NCBI RefSeq assembly: GCF_900324485.2
Contig: NC_046648.1
Coordinates: 21,201,739-21,265,738, forward strand
Direction: 5' to 3'
Length of the DNA stretch: 64,000 nt
Origin: Mastacembelus armatus
Taxonomy: Eukaryota; Chordata; Actinopteri; Synbranchiformes; Mastacembelidae
Positions 29,598-40,374 of this stretch are shown in pieces (position 1 is the stretch's first letter; each line of letters opens with the position of its first letter). Under the pieces are notes generated by a model. The model saw nothing but the letters and a program-made list of their open reading frames with translations, did no database searches and was not told the DNA's origin. The translations under genes were made by a program, and so were the position numbers.

Positions 29598-32500
29598 CCT
29601 CCTGTAGCGATCTGTATCTGTATCTGAAGGTTTGACTTTGCAGCTGATGAATTTCATGCCATTGTGCTGGTCGAGCTGCTGCTGGAAACCTTCAGTGTCA
29701 GGTAGACTACTGTTTATTTAAAGAGATATTAATTACAGCCTTTATTTGGTGAGTAAGAAGATTTAACCAAATGTTTCTTTATCTTTACACCAGCTGAATT
29801 TGACACATTTGTTTTTCCTTCTGTTTATACATTTATATTGGACATTGCTGGTTGGACATCAGCTGCTGCTGCAGCTCCATCAAGCTGGATGAACCCATAC
29901 CAAGACTCAGCAGTCCAGACCGGTGATCACATCCACCTGAGGAAGCATGAAAAGCTGAAGCTTATACATGAATATCCTATTCATTAATGACTTGATGTCA
30001 ACTATGCCTGTGTAATAATGTAATATTTTTATATTCTATGTTTTAAAGGCCCCTTTCCCCCTCAGAGACAATAAGAGTTTCTATTTATACAATTTATTTA
30101 CAGAAGAACTGAGACTGGGGAAGACCTGGATCCAGGTCTTTTCTTGTCAGAGTGTGGATCTGTACTAAATTAAAATTAAATTTGGTGCATTGTAAAAGCA
30201 ACTAGGTGATTGAAAAAAATGTATACAGTCTTACTCATTATATTAGCAGGCTGGGTTGAACTCAGGTCGCCTCCTGTGCTCCATGATGCATTGTGGTTCG
30301 TGCTGCTGCTGTTATGTTAAGATGTTGCAGAAGTGGAAGTTGTCTGAGGTGCATTGCCACCTGTTGATCTTAAGAGAAAAAGCAACCACTTCCCTTGCCA
30401 GTTGTGTTTTACCTCTTTCATCGTACTTACTTTGGAGTATTTTTGGTAACAAGATGAACAGCGTGGCCGCTTTGTTATCATGGTGTCAGGAACCTTGAGA
30501 ACCTTTTCAGGAACTGGTCCTGTTTTACTTCTTTTTGACAACTCCTTAAACTGGACAATTGAAACAAGAGTGATAGTAGATTACCAACTGAGCAAAGTGA
30601 GTAACTGCCCAGCTGTTCAGAGAAGATGCATGGTAACTTAATTTTGTTAATTTGATTAGTTGCAAACTCAGCAGCAGTAATTTACAATATCAGCTGCATT
30701 ATTATGAACTTCTTGTGGCCCTTTTTTGAAGAGGGGTACTGTGTCAAAGTCTAGTTTGAAAATAGTAAGTATTTCTACTATGCCCACATTATTATTCCTA
30801 AAAAATGTTTCATCAGATTACCACACTCCTCTGCAGGTGCACTGGTTGCTACCTTGATCTTTGTGAAAAATATAAATGATGAAACAATCATCTATTGTGT
30901 GCACTTGATATAATCATAAACCTGGAAGGAAGCAACTGATGCTAAGGCAAACTTATTGCCCCAGAGCCACCAAACAAGTTAATTCAGCCATGCACGGAAG
31001 AGATTAAGTGTCACCATCATTTAGGAGTGTAAAAAGGTCAGCAAATACTCTCACAGATCAAGTGAACATTATCAGCACTCAGATTAGCTTAATAATATTG
31101 GTCAACAACACCCCACCTTCCAGAGATAGGGTGACGTATCAGCAAAATGTCCCTCTGAACAGTGGACAAAAAATGTATGATAAGCTGTTATCGCTTTATG
31201 CAAACTGAACAAACATTATTTGACTGGAGGAAATCATACTTTGGGAAAATCAACCGTTTTCCCCCTAAATCTTTGTTCATAACTTCATGTAGATTTGACA
31301 TGAAGACATGTAAATTTTTGTTGTAAGCAGAGAACTCCTCTCTCCATCCTCTCTCCCTTACTTCTCTCTTTTCAGGCTTTCCGTCTCTGAATGAGGGTCT
31401 AGCTGAGGAAATCCAAGGAAATAGGGTGTTATATTTTGTATAGAAGAAAGTTTCTGGCCTTTAAGGTGTGAATGAAACTGAAATGTGTCATTTACTCTTA
31501 TCAGTGTGCTGCATTGGGTTGTGAGGCAGGACCTCACATTTTGCATTTTTGGTCTGTACACATTTACACACAAAAAAACAGTTATGCAGCTGAAGAATTT
31601 TAGAAGACGACTGTTTTATATATTAATATATGAATATAGATTTTTGCTTGACTGATTTGTAGCATTGCAATTTTTGGTTGTCTATTTATGAATGAATGTA
31701 AATGTTCAGATTGCATTCAGATTGTATTAAATGAATTGAGTCTGGTCGCAAATTGCTCTGATTGGCTGTCCCACATCCAAATCAAATGAATATTTCCAGA
31801 TGAAACAACATATTACAACATATTACCATATTACCAATCAAATAGACATATTTTGAAATTATACTAGATGAGAAATTCACATGGAAAGTTACCCGTTACC
31901 TTCCAGTTTATCAGCATCTGTATCTTTGTGCAATGTTTAAATGTGATACTTCTTGTAGCCTAAAGACATGTTTACTCAAATATCAGCCAAAGATGACAAA
32001 TATGATGACAGACGAGCTTTTCATTAAACGTAGATAAAGCAACACTCGTATGTTATCTTCTTTTTTTTAAATGGCTGTCATAACTATCATCAAACACTGG
32101 CACATGCAGCTTCAGCCGAGGAAACACATGGATATGTTTTTGGTTTTAAGGGAAACCAAATGTGTCTATTGTCTACACGCAATGTTTAAATGTTTAAAAC
32201 AATTGTTTCCATACCCTGCACGACTACACAGCAAACAAAAGCTGATTTGTGTCCAATGAGTGGGGTGCAGTTAAGCCTGACTCACATAGCCAGAGGTAAC
32301 ATATGATGACTACTCATTGTGATACGAAATAACTTCATATTTCAAAGTTCATCTCTAAACAACCTATTGGAGGAATCTTAGGTAACATTAAAACTATCCA
32401 GCTTCCTATCCAGTTTTTAAAAAATTCTCTTAAGCTAACATGAAATGACTGTTGATGCAAAGTTACCCCAGCTATTTAAAAGTTGTTTTCTTGTATGTGC

Positions 32501-33133
32501 ATGGCTCTGTTTGTGTATTTGCATATCACCGGCTGCAGTGGACACCAGTGTGTCATCCCATACTCTGAGACCCACTGGTCAGACATTGTAGGAGCAACAA
32601 AAATGTCTTACAAGATGGCTAACGGAAAGCCAAAAAGGCTGCACCGAACAGTGTTAGAATCTGTTAAAATGTATAAACACGAGTAAAAAATTGGAAATAT
32701 TATTTCATAGTTTTCACATGTATATTTTTATCTGCTTTGCGAAGTTGTTTCTTCAATTAAAAACTTGAAAATGCAAGAAAATGTCACTAAAGACAGCTAG
32801 ACTAAAATATCTTCAAACAGTTCAGACTAAAACTAAACTAAAAATCACACAGGATGAGTATCTCATTTCCATGCATTATTAATGTAGCTCTAACATAATA
32901 CACATTCTGGCAATTAAACATCATTTTTGCTGCACTGGTGCGGGTGTTTGCATTCAAGATTATAACTGTTAGAAATCAATACTAATCTGGCCCATTTTTT
33001 TTCTTTCAGATCTGCTTTATCAAACACCACAATCTGTACAAACATGTTTGATTGACCTACACCAAGAACAATTAGTCTGAATCACACTTGGCACTTATGG
33101 TCCACACCTAGGATTTTTCAGATAACCAAGCAA

Positions 33134-33212
33134 TATAAGCGAAAGATTTTTGCTTCACTGGGTGCATTTGGACCATAGGAATGGTTTGCTGCGAAACCGC
33201 CCTGGCTGTAAG
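33134..33212 (+). promoter_or_regulatory. Possible TATA-type promoter and 5' UTR exon of the PI-PLC-X gene
   Basis: CAATATAAG at 33131-33139 could act as a TATA box. About 75 bases on is a splice donor TAAG|GTACAG (exon end 33212). A matching acceptor TTTGCTAG precedes 33370, just before the start codon. This would be a non-coding first exon with a short intron. Confidence 0.35.
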
Positions 33213-33390
33213 GTACAGTAGAAATTTGTTTTTAGCTGACATTGTTCATTAAAAATGTTCAGTTACTGTGAATTTTTTTACAATAATATATTCTGGCATT
33301 TCTTTCATTCATAATTAGGGAGTTTGTTTTGACAAATTCATAACCTTTATTTTACAAATCCTTTGCTAGAGTGCTCGTATTCCTGCAACA

Positions 33391-34394
33391 ATGAAAGCTG
33401 GTCACAAGTGTCTTCTTTTCCCCTCTGTCTTGCTGTACATCATGTAAGTATAATATTAAAACATACACATAAAAAGATTTTTATAGGCTGCAACCTGGTG
33501 GCATTGGTGTTATTGTAACATCCTAAAATCTTCTTTTAAATCCACAGTGCTTTGTGCCACGGCAATGGCCAGTTCTTTAATGACAATGGAAACCTCATAC
33601 TCCCAGGGTCCTACAATATTCCATGGATGTCAACCATTCAAGATTTCCGCACCCTCTCTCTCATCACCATCCCTGGCACCCATGATAGCATGGCCCTCTA
33701 TGGAGGTCCAGAGCTCGAATGCCAGGTCTTGTCCCTGAAGGATCAGCTGAGGGCTGGCATTCGTTTCCTGGATCTCAAAGTGTTTGGGCTGGGTAACACT
33801 CTGTATGTCATGCAGGGGGTGATGTACCAGCACAGCACTCTCAAGGATGTGCTAGACACAGTTAAAGCCTTCCTGGCAGAGTTTAAGACTGAGGCTGTGC
33901 TCATCAGAGTCCAACCAGAGTCTTTTGAGAAGAACACGGTCAACCAAATGGTGCAGAGTCTGATTGGCAATTACCAACATGTCTGGGTAACTTCTGGGAT
34001 GCCAACTCTGGGTCAGGTCAGGGGGAAAATAGTGTTTTTGCAGAAGAGCACCTTCACACTAGGAATTCCCCTTGTAGATACAGCTGTTAAAGGTAACTCT
34101 CAGGTTAGCAATGTGAATGACAAAGACAACAGAATAATCAAACAGCTGAACCAAGCCACTGAAGCCTGTGGAGGTGATAATGCTGTTTTGACCTACACTA
34201 GTGGAAGTGGCTTTGGCACTTTCTGGGGAATGTTTCTGACTCCAAAGAGGGTGGCTGAAAAGGTCAACCCATGGCTCAATCAATACCTGAGACAGTTTTA
34301 CCCCAATCAACCCAGACCATGCTTTGGTATCATTGCCACGGACTTCCCTGGCATTGACCTCATTCAAACTATTATCAATTTGAATTCATGGTAG
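33391..34394 (+). CDS. Secreted PI-PLC X-domain protein, probably catalytically impaired, 299 aa
   Basis: Two coding exons (33391-33443 and 33548-34394) encode 299 aa. Residues 1-21 (MKAGHKCLLFPSVLLYIIAL) form a hydrophobic signal-peptide-like leader. The rest is one phosphatidylinositol phospholipase C X-domain of the bacterial-like, Ca-independent type: SLITIPGTHDSMALYGG, QLRAGIRFLDL, EAVLIRV and IATDFPG. Bacterial PI-PLC cleaves PI or GPI anchors using two histidines, an Asp pair and an Arg. Here the first His and Asp (H63, D64) and the FD-type Asp (D93) are kept. By my alignment to the Bacillus enzyme, the catalytic Arg is Lys (K95) and the second catalytic His, in the HHG motif, is Gln (Q107, in MQG). 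It may therefore bind but not cleave lipid. An AATAAA follows at 34461. The alignment is by eye. Confidence 0.85.
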
Positions 34395-34460
34395 TGGTTT
34401 CGGAGCTCTGTGCCATATGCCCCATGATGTATTTGAGGGGGTGAGGGCTGGAGTCTGATT

Positions 34461-34466
34461 AATAAA
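34461..34466 (+). terminator. Poly(A) signal of the PI-PLC-X gene
   Basis: AATAAA 67 bases after the stop codon, giving a short 3' UTR. Confidence 0.6.
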
Positions 34467-34489
34467 ACGCTTGCTTTATTTTTCAAATC

Positions 34490-35870
34490 ATTTCTCACAG
34501 CTTGAATTAGCAGACATGTCCGGTTATTCACGATTTAATACAAAAACTGATACTCTCCCTGTCTTTGTCAGTTGTATCCTGAACTGTGTCATCTGGGAAG
34601 CAATGGAACTAACATGTCCTGGTTTTCATTATCCCCAAAATAAATCTGTTTCATCTGAAGCCTCTCTTGTTCATAGACTTGCGTCAATGCTTTCTTAACG
34701 TTCTTCTAATACAGTGCAATACATACTGTTTTATCTTAGGTCAAGGTACAGACGTTTTACCAGCCATTCACGTAACCTGTTAAGAACAGGGATTGGTAAA
34801 TTGGTAGATGTGTTTATTTTTCCAAAGGGCAGGGCAGGAATTGGAGCCTCATTTCCAGCATTTGTAGCCTTTAGTGGTCATGCAGAATACAGGCATTTCA
34901 AAATATAATTTCACAGTTTTGCCAGGAGAAGAGAAAAGTTGGCTTGTGCAGAACAGAACAGCTTTTACTGAGAGTCTTTTCAACTTAGCAAGTTACCAGG
35001 TTTCAGGTCCCACTGATAATATTGGAGTACAGGGACCAGAGCCATTTGTTTAGAAGCAAAATTTTTACCTGTAAAATTGCTGGTGTACAAGATCATTGGT
35101 AAGGAGTTGGCATCAGCAGGGGTGAGGGTAATACTTAGATCTTGTTAAAGTAAAATTAGCAGTACTAACACATGCCTGTAAAATTAGTTTGGCAGATAAA
35201 CCAACAGGGGTCTCCCTCTACAAGCAGTTCATTCTTTGTATACAGTTAGAATCCTTTGCCACATATGTTTCACTTGGTGAGTTGAAACATCTGAAGTCCA
35301 TCTTTATTTATTATGACAATAATTCTGAGGCTATTGTAATGACAATATAGCATTTTCTTAGTAGAGCAGCTCAAACTAAATCTTAGAATCAACAAAAGTG
35401 GTATTTTGTGAACAAAGGATCTCGAGAAAGTAGCTAATGAAATCAAACTGCAGAAGAAATAGCAGAAATAAACTGATTCAGGAACTATATTACAGAGTGG
35501 AGCTAAAATAGTGTCTCTCTGACTTTGTGATCATGAGTATTCTGTGTGAGAAGCACTTCACTGCATGACTCTACAGTAGGTTATAATCCCTTATCTAAGT
35601 GTTATCTGAATGGTTGCAGTCAGCGAACATGATCCATTGACAATATATAAAGCTGCCTCTTGTTCCATGTGTTGATGAGAGCATCTTTCTGTGTTCGTCA
35701 TAAAAAACATATCATCTGAATAAAAATCAGCGCAGACTATTGACATTTAGGTTTGTTTTTCAGAATCAACAAGGGGTTAAACTTTCTATAGCCTGCGGGT
35801 GAGGGGCGGTACTTCTGGTAAGAGTTTGGCACTAGTTCCTGTCCTTTGTCCTATCTGCGCAATAAGCAAA
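34490..35870. other. Spacer before the MS4A cluster
   Basis: About 1.4 kb with no convincing exon. It includes a TATATAAAG-like word near 35643-35652 and must contain regulatory DNA of the first MS4A gene, whose likely non-coding exon ends at 35937 (AA|GTAAGC). Confidence 0.4.
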
Positions 35871-36698
35871 CAGTAAGACCTTGTCGGTTGAAGTCGAGTC
35901 GTGAAGGTTTTTCTTTTGCAGCGACAGAAACAAACAAGTAAGCCTTTTTTTCCCCAGTTCGTTCAGTAAGCTAATCCAAATGAAAGCAGCCTCCATTATA
36001 GTGAAGTGTTGCTGCCTGTGTCAGTCCATCCGCGTTGGTTTTCACTGCTCAGATGTGCAGTGAGCTGATCTTAGAGAAGCCGAGGTGAATGTAATGTACA
36101 TGTCATCCAGTCTGATGCAGTGTGGGGGGATTTATGTTGAAATCAATACAAACGTCTCCCCTCACTCAGTGCTGCTGCTGGGAGCTGCGTTATTTAAAGC
36201 TATTTATAGCTGCTGCAGGATCATTTCACACTGTTCCAACATGTGACAATAATTATACCTACGCTTTTCCTGGTTAGTGTTTTTTCTTCCCTGTTTAAAA
36301 GCCCGGATTAAACTTCCCAGCCAGTGGGGGCAGCACTGAGAGTCTGTGTGCAGGGCAGAGCTGCACCTTGGGTTTCACCTGTTGTATCTTACTAGTTAAA
36401 AATATCCTCCATGCCATATCCGGATAAGTTGTATTTCTGTCATTTGTTTGCTCTGGGTGGTCGCTGTGAAGTTAACTTTCACTCCCAAAACATTTTCAAT
36501 ATTTTTTCCTTTGGCCCAAATGTTTTTTTGGATTGTCACATTGTTACCAAGCTCCAAAGTGACAGTAATATTTAAAGGATTTTTGTCAAGTGAGTTCATT
36601 ATTTAACAGGAACTGTCATTTGGGAGCTTCAGTGTGTTGACAAAGTTAGGAAACATATTTTGAATTTTCATCTTTTTCAGTCTGCAGGAACAGCCAGG

Positions 36699-39078
36699 AT
36701 GTCTGTCACCATGACCAGAGCTGATGGGGTCACTGTGTTCACTTTGACCTCTGACCCCAAAAGCCCTTGGCCTCCACTGTGCCAGATCATCAAGGCCCTT
36801 TGCTACAGTCCTGCATGCTGCACGGTGTCTCAGCACCTGAGCAGGGTCCAGAGAACATCTCTGCCAGTACTGGGGGTGAGTTACAGCCAAATGTGCTGCT
36901 CTGTGAACTGAAGCTTTCAAATGTTTGAATGCAACACTGCAACTTTTATTACTTTTTCTTTCTTCTTTTTGATTGTGATTTTATCTTTGAATATAAAATT
37001 CTTCTAGTGGAGCAAATGAAGTCAAAGCCCACTGCAGATGTTTAATACTCTCTGTTAAAAGCTTTATGTTGTTGTCCAGTATAAATGTGCACAGCAATAC
37101 CAGGTAACTGTGTTCATACTGTTATTCTTCTACAGACTCTGCAGATTATGGTTGGCTTGCTCAACATTGGCCTGGGAGCAATCCTCTGCAGCAGTGGTTA
37201 TGGCTCGTCGTACACGATGGATGAGACCAAGTTTCCTTTTTGGCTGGGAGGATTGGTAAACAACCTAAAGCTGGATTTATTTATTTTCCTCCATTATTTA
37301 CATCTGTATACTCAGGCCTCTTCCAAGTGTGAAGACAAAAACAGGTTTACTGTTAAGTTGAATCCAAAGGGATCCATCTAATAGCCTTATATGACTTATA
37401 TTGTTCGCACTGAAGTGTTAAATGCCATGAAATCCCTAAAAATCACTTACACTTTGAAAAGATTCAAGTTTATCGCAGCATTTCTACCACTCACCCTGCA
37501 GCAGTTTGATTATGAGCTGGTAGATCTAACAGCTTACTGCCTTTACTGCCACGTGTCCCACCTGCGAGGTTCTTGTTCCCGCCACCACATAACAAGTGTC
37601 ACACTGGCACAGCCAAATTAGAGCCAGCAACACACAGTGTGTGTTCAGCTCAGTGTGTCTGTGGTGCTTGAGGCTCTGGGGAGGGTCTGTGAACTCTCCA
37701 TTATTTAAAGTACTGGTTTCTTTGTCTTTGCTGATGTAGTGCATGACCCACTTGGTGATTAAAATAACATGTATGCATTTTCATGTAGTGTTTGGGTGTA
37801 AGAGTGCAGTTCAAACATTTTGTCTCTTCTCTAGTTTCTGCTATTTGGCATCATGTGCATTTTGTCTCAGAAGCGAGCCAGCCCTTGTCTGGTGAGTAGT
37901 TCAGCCTCATAACACCCTCATGTTATCTTTTAAGTATATTTTTGATATTATTGCCATCTTTTATTCAATTTCTGTCCCAAGACAAATAAAATGGAAGATA
38001 GTTTAGTGCATCTGTCCTTACATATGCTGCTGTTTGCTATTTGGTTATCAGCCAATTAACTGAGATGATTTTTTTTATTTCAGGTAATCCTAAATGTGAT
38101 TCTAAATCTAGCAGGAGTTGCCTTTGCTATTACAGCCATTGTACTCTACAGCATCAATATGGGAACCATATATATGTGGTTTGCATGTAAGCGTGATGAG
38201 GATTACAACTGGTATGACCGAAGACAGACAACGCCAGATCCATCTCCTGAAGTGATTTTCATGCAGGAGAAATGCTTGGAGGGCAAAGCGCTGGTTCTGG
38301 TGGGTGTGCAGAGTCTGCTGTTTATAAACAATATTTTACACACATTCTTTTAAAAGTTGTCATCCATGATTGCAAACACCGAACAGTAAATACATTTATT
38401 ATGAAACCTGAGTGATGTCTGTATCCCAACATTACACAGAACATGCAATTATAGTTATGATTTCTTGGTATTTTATTTATGAGAAAGGATCGAGATAGTT
38501 CTGTGTTATTTGAGAAAACGTAATTGATGATGTAATTAGCTTTCTTCAATTATTTTTTACTTCTAATGCAACAAGCATCTGTAGTAATTTGTCATGGCCC
38601 TAAACTAAACTTTATTAGCAATGGAATCCAAGTGTGAAAGAAATGTGTGAAGTAAGAACAAACTATAGATATTGCATTAATTCTAAATGAAAACAGAAAA
38701 CATGTATTTGTTTCTAAATGTTAAAAGTGTTTTTGTATCCCACCAGATGCTTATTCAGAGCATCAATGCTGTGCTGATTGTCCTGTCAGTGCTGGAGCTC
38801 TGCGTCACCATCAGCGCTGCCGTCCTGGGGATCAAAGCTCTGAGGAGCAGTGAGAAGGGAGAAGACGAGGTGTGTCTAAACTGAAAAAAGTGATTGATGA
38901 AAAATTGATACAATAGTGTAGATTACAATGAAAAAAAAAAAATTCCTACTTACAACAGTGTGGGTAGTGGTAGTAGTTGATGTGTGTTGGTGGTGTATGA
39001 TTATGAATACTTACCTGTTATAACTTTCTGTTTCAGAGCACTGGTGACCCAGAGTGCTACAAACCACTACTGGAGTAA
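36699..39078 (+). CDS. MS4A-family four-pass membrane protein, copy 1, 244 aa
   Basis: MS4A proteins (CD20-like) are four-transmembrane surface proteins of immune and other cells that modulate receptor signalling and ion flux. Exons 36699-36875, 37136-37255, 37835-37891, 38084-38299, 38747-38869 and 39037-39078 all join in phase 0, giving 244 aa. TM1 is in exon 2 (TLQIMVGLLNIGLGAI), TM2 spans exons 2-3 (FWLGGL then FLLFGIMCIL), TM3 is in exon 4 (VILNLAGVAFAITAIVLYSI) and TM4 is in exon 5 (VLIVLSVLELCVTISAAVLG). The TM3-TM4 loop is longer than in copies 2 and 3 and has two cysteines. The cytosolic tail ends CYKPLLE. A second Met at residue 5 is an alternative start. The non-coding first exon probably ends at 35937. 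A poly(A) signal lies near 39418. The exact orthologue within the fish ms4a set cannot be told by eye. Confidence 0.88.
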
Positions 39079-39629
39079 CCCCACAGCCTACAGGCACTGG
39101 GCACTGCATTTATACATTTATACATTTATACAATGACTGTGTTTGAAGCAGGTGATTTACACATTTAGCTTGTGTTGTTTCTGCCGAGTGCTGGCTCTTT
39201 GTCTTCAAAGTATTCCTGAAAAATATTCACACTTGTAATAATTGTTATAATCTGCATTACATTTCATTTCATTTCATTTAATCTTTTGTTGATTATAATT
39301 TTTATTTTCTATTAGGTGTAATGTATCTCGCAGAAGGTTAATGTATGCTTGTAGCGTTGGTGGAAAAAAAAAAAAAGTTTTTGTTTGCTATTTTTATGAT
39401 ACTAGGCCATATATAAAAAATAAAGACATCAAAACTGAAAATTGACTGATCCCCTCCTTAATGTTGAAGATTGGTGCCTGCTAGGTCTCTGTGGGATTCT
39501 CAAAACTTTTCTTTTATTTTTCATTGTGACATTACTGCTTGTACTTTTGCAAATTCTTTGCTTTTTGGTGAAATGGTGCTTTCATTCTGAAAAATGGAAC
39601 CGCCATACAGGATGTAGCCTTTTATAACA

Positions 39630-39694
39630 TGAACGGAAGCTGCTTGCAGAAAAAAACCCTGATAGTAGCTGTTACAACGTCTAACCAGAAGCAG
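39630..39694 (+). other. Probable non-coding first exon of MS4A copy 2
   Basis: The donor CAG|GTGAGTTCTCTGCACAC closely matches the donor of the equivalent exon of copy 3 (CAAG|GTGAGTTCTCTACACAC at 44374). It would splice to the acceptor before 40356. The exon's 5' end is a guess. Confidence 0.4.
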
Positions 39695-40374
39695 GTGAGT
39701 TCTCTGCACACGCACATATGACTCACAATAACACGAACTTTACAAAGGCACCTCTTTTTTTTTTTTTTTAGTAACTTTAATTTTTTTAAGCGGTAACCTT
39801 AGCTGCTTAACCCATCCTGCCTTCATATGTTTTAATGACTTTGCCTTACTTCCATCTTTGCTAAAAAATCTATAAATTCCAATTGTGCTACGTTAGAATT
39901 TTACAATGAAGTACTGCCTATAAAAATCAGTCAAATGTAAATGTTATATTAAAAGTAGTAGCTATTTTGTATAAAATAAATGATGCTTTTATTTTGGCAG
40001 CATATTTTAGACTGAGGTACTTAGTAAAGAACATTAAACATGGGACAATAAGTATAATCTTGCTACCTCATAACATAACCGTGACTGTAATGCAGCTGCA
40101 TATTTGGATTTGATAGGGTTGTTGATCGATACCAGTGACCCTGTTTACTTAGGCAACTGATTTCATACAGAGACCCATTCTCCTTGACAAACACCCACCC
40201 TTCACACACACACTTCAGACAAAAAATGAACAACTTAAGAGCATCGAGCTCAAGTCAAAAGTATCATAATTCAAGAGGACAGACTTGGACAGTAGGAGAC
40301 ACCTTCCTGTCCCTGAAGTATTCTTGAAAGAAAGAGAAAACCTTTTATGTTTCAGGTGCGTGTGAAAGGTGTTC

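Larger units (their letters stand above)
28930..33130. other. Gene-poor 4.2 kb intergenic stretch
   Basis: Between the lamtor2 promoter and the PI-PLC-X gene. No convincing exon was found on either strand. It holds one truncated interspersed repeat (29229-29385) and a full CRE palindrome (29590-29597). The short frames near 30256-30541 look like chance. Confidence 0.5.

Noticed and set aside
37391-37621. 76-codon plus-strand frame in intron 2 of MS4A copy 1
   Set aside because: Intronic, no homology, and no matching exon in copies 2 and 3.
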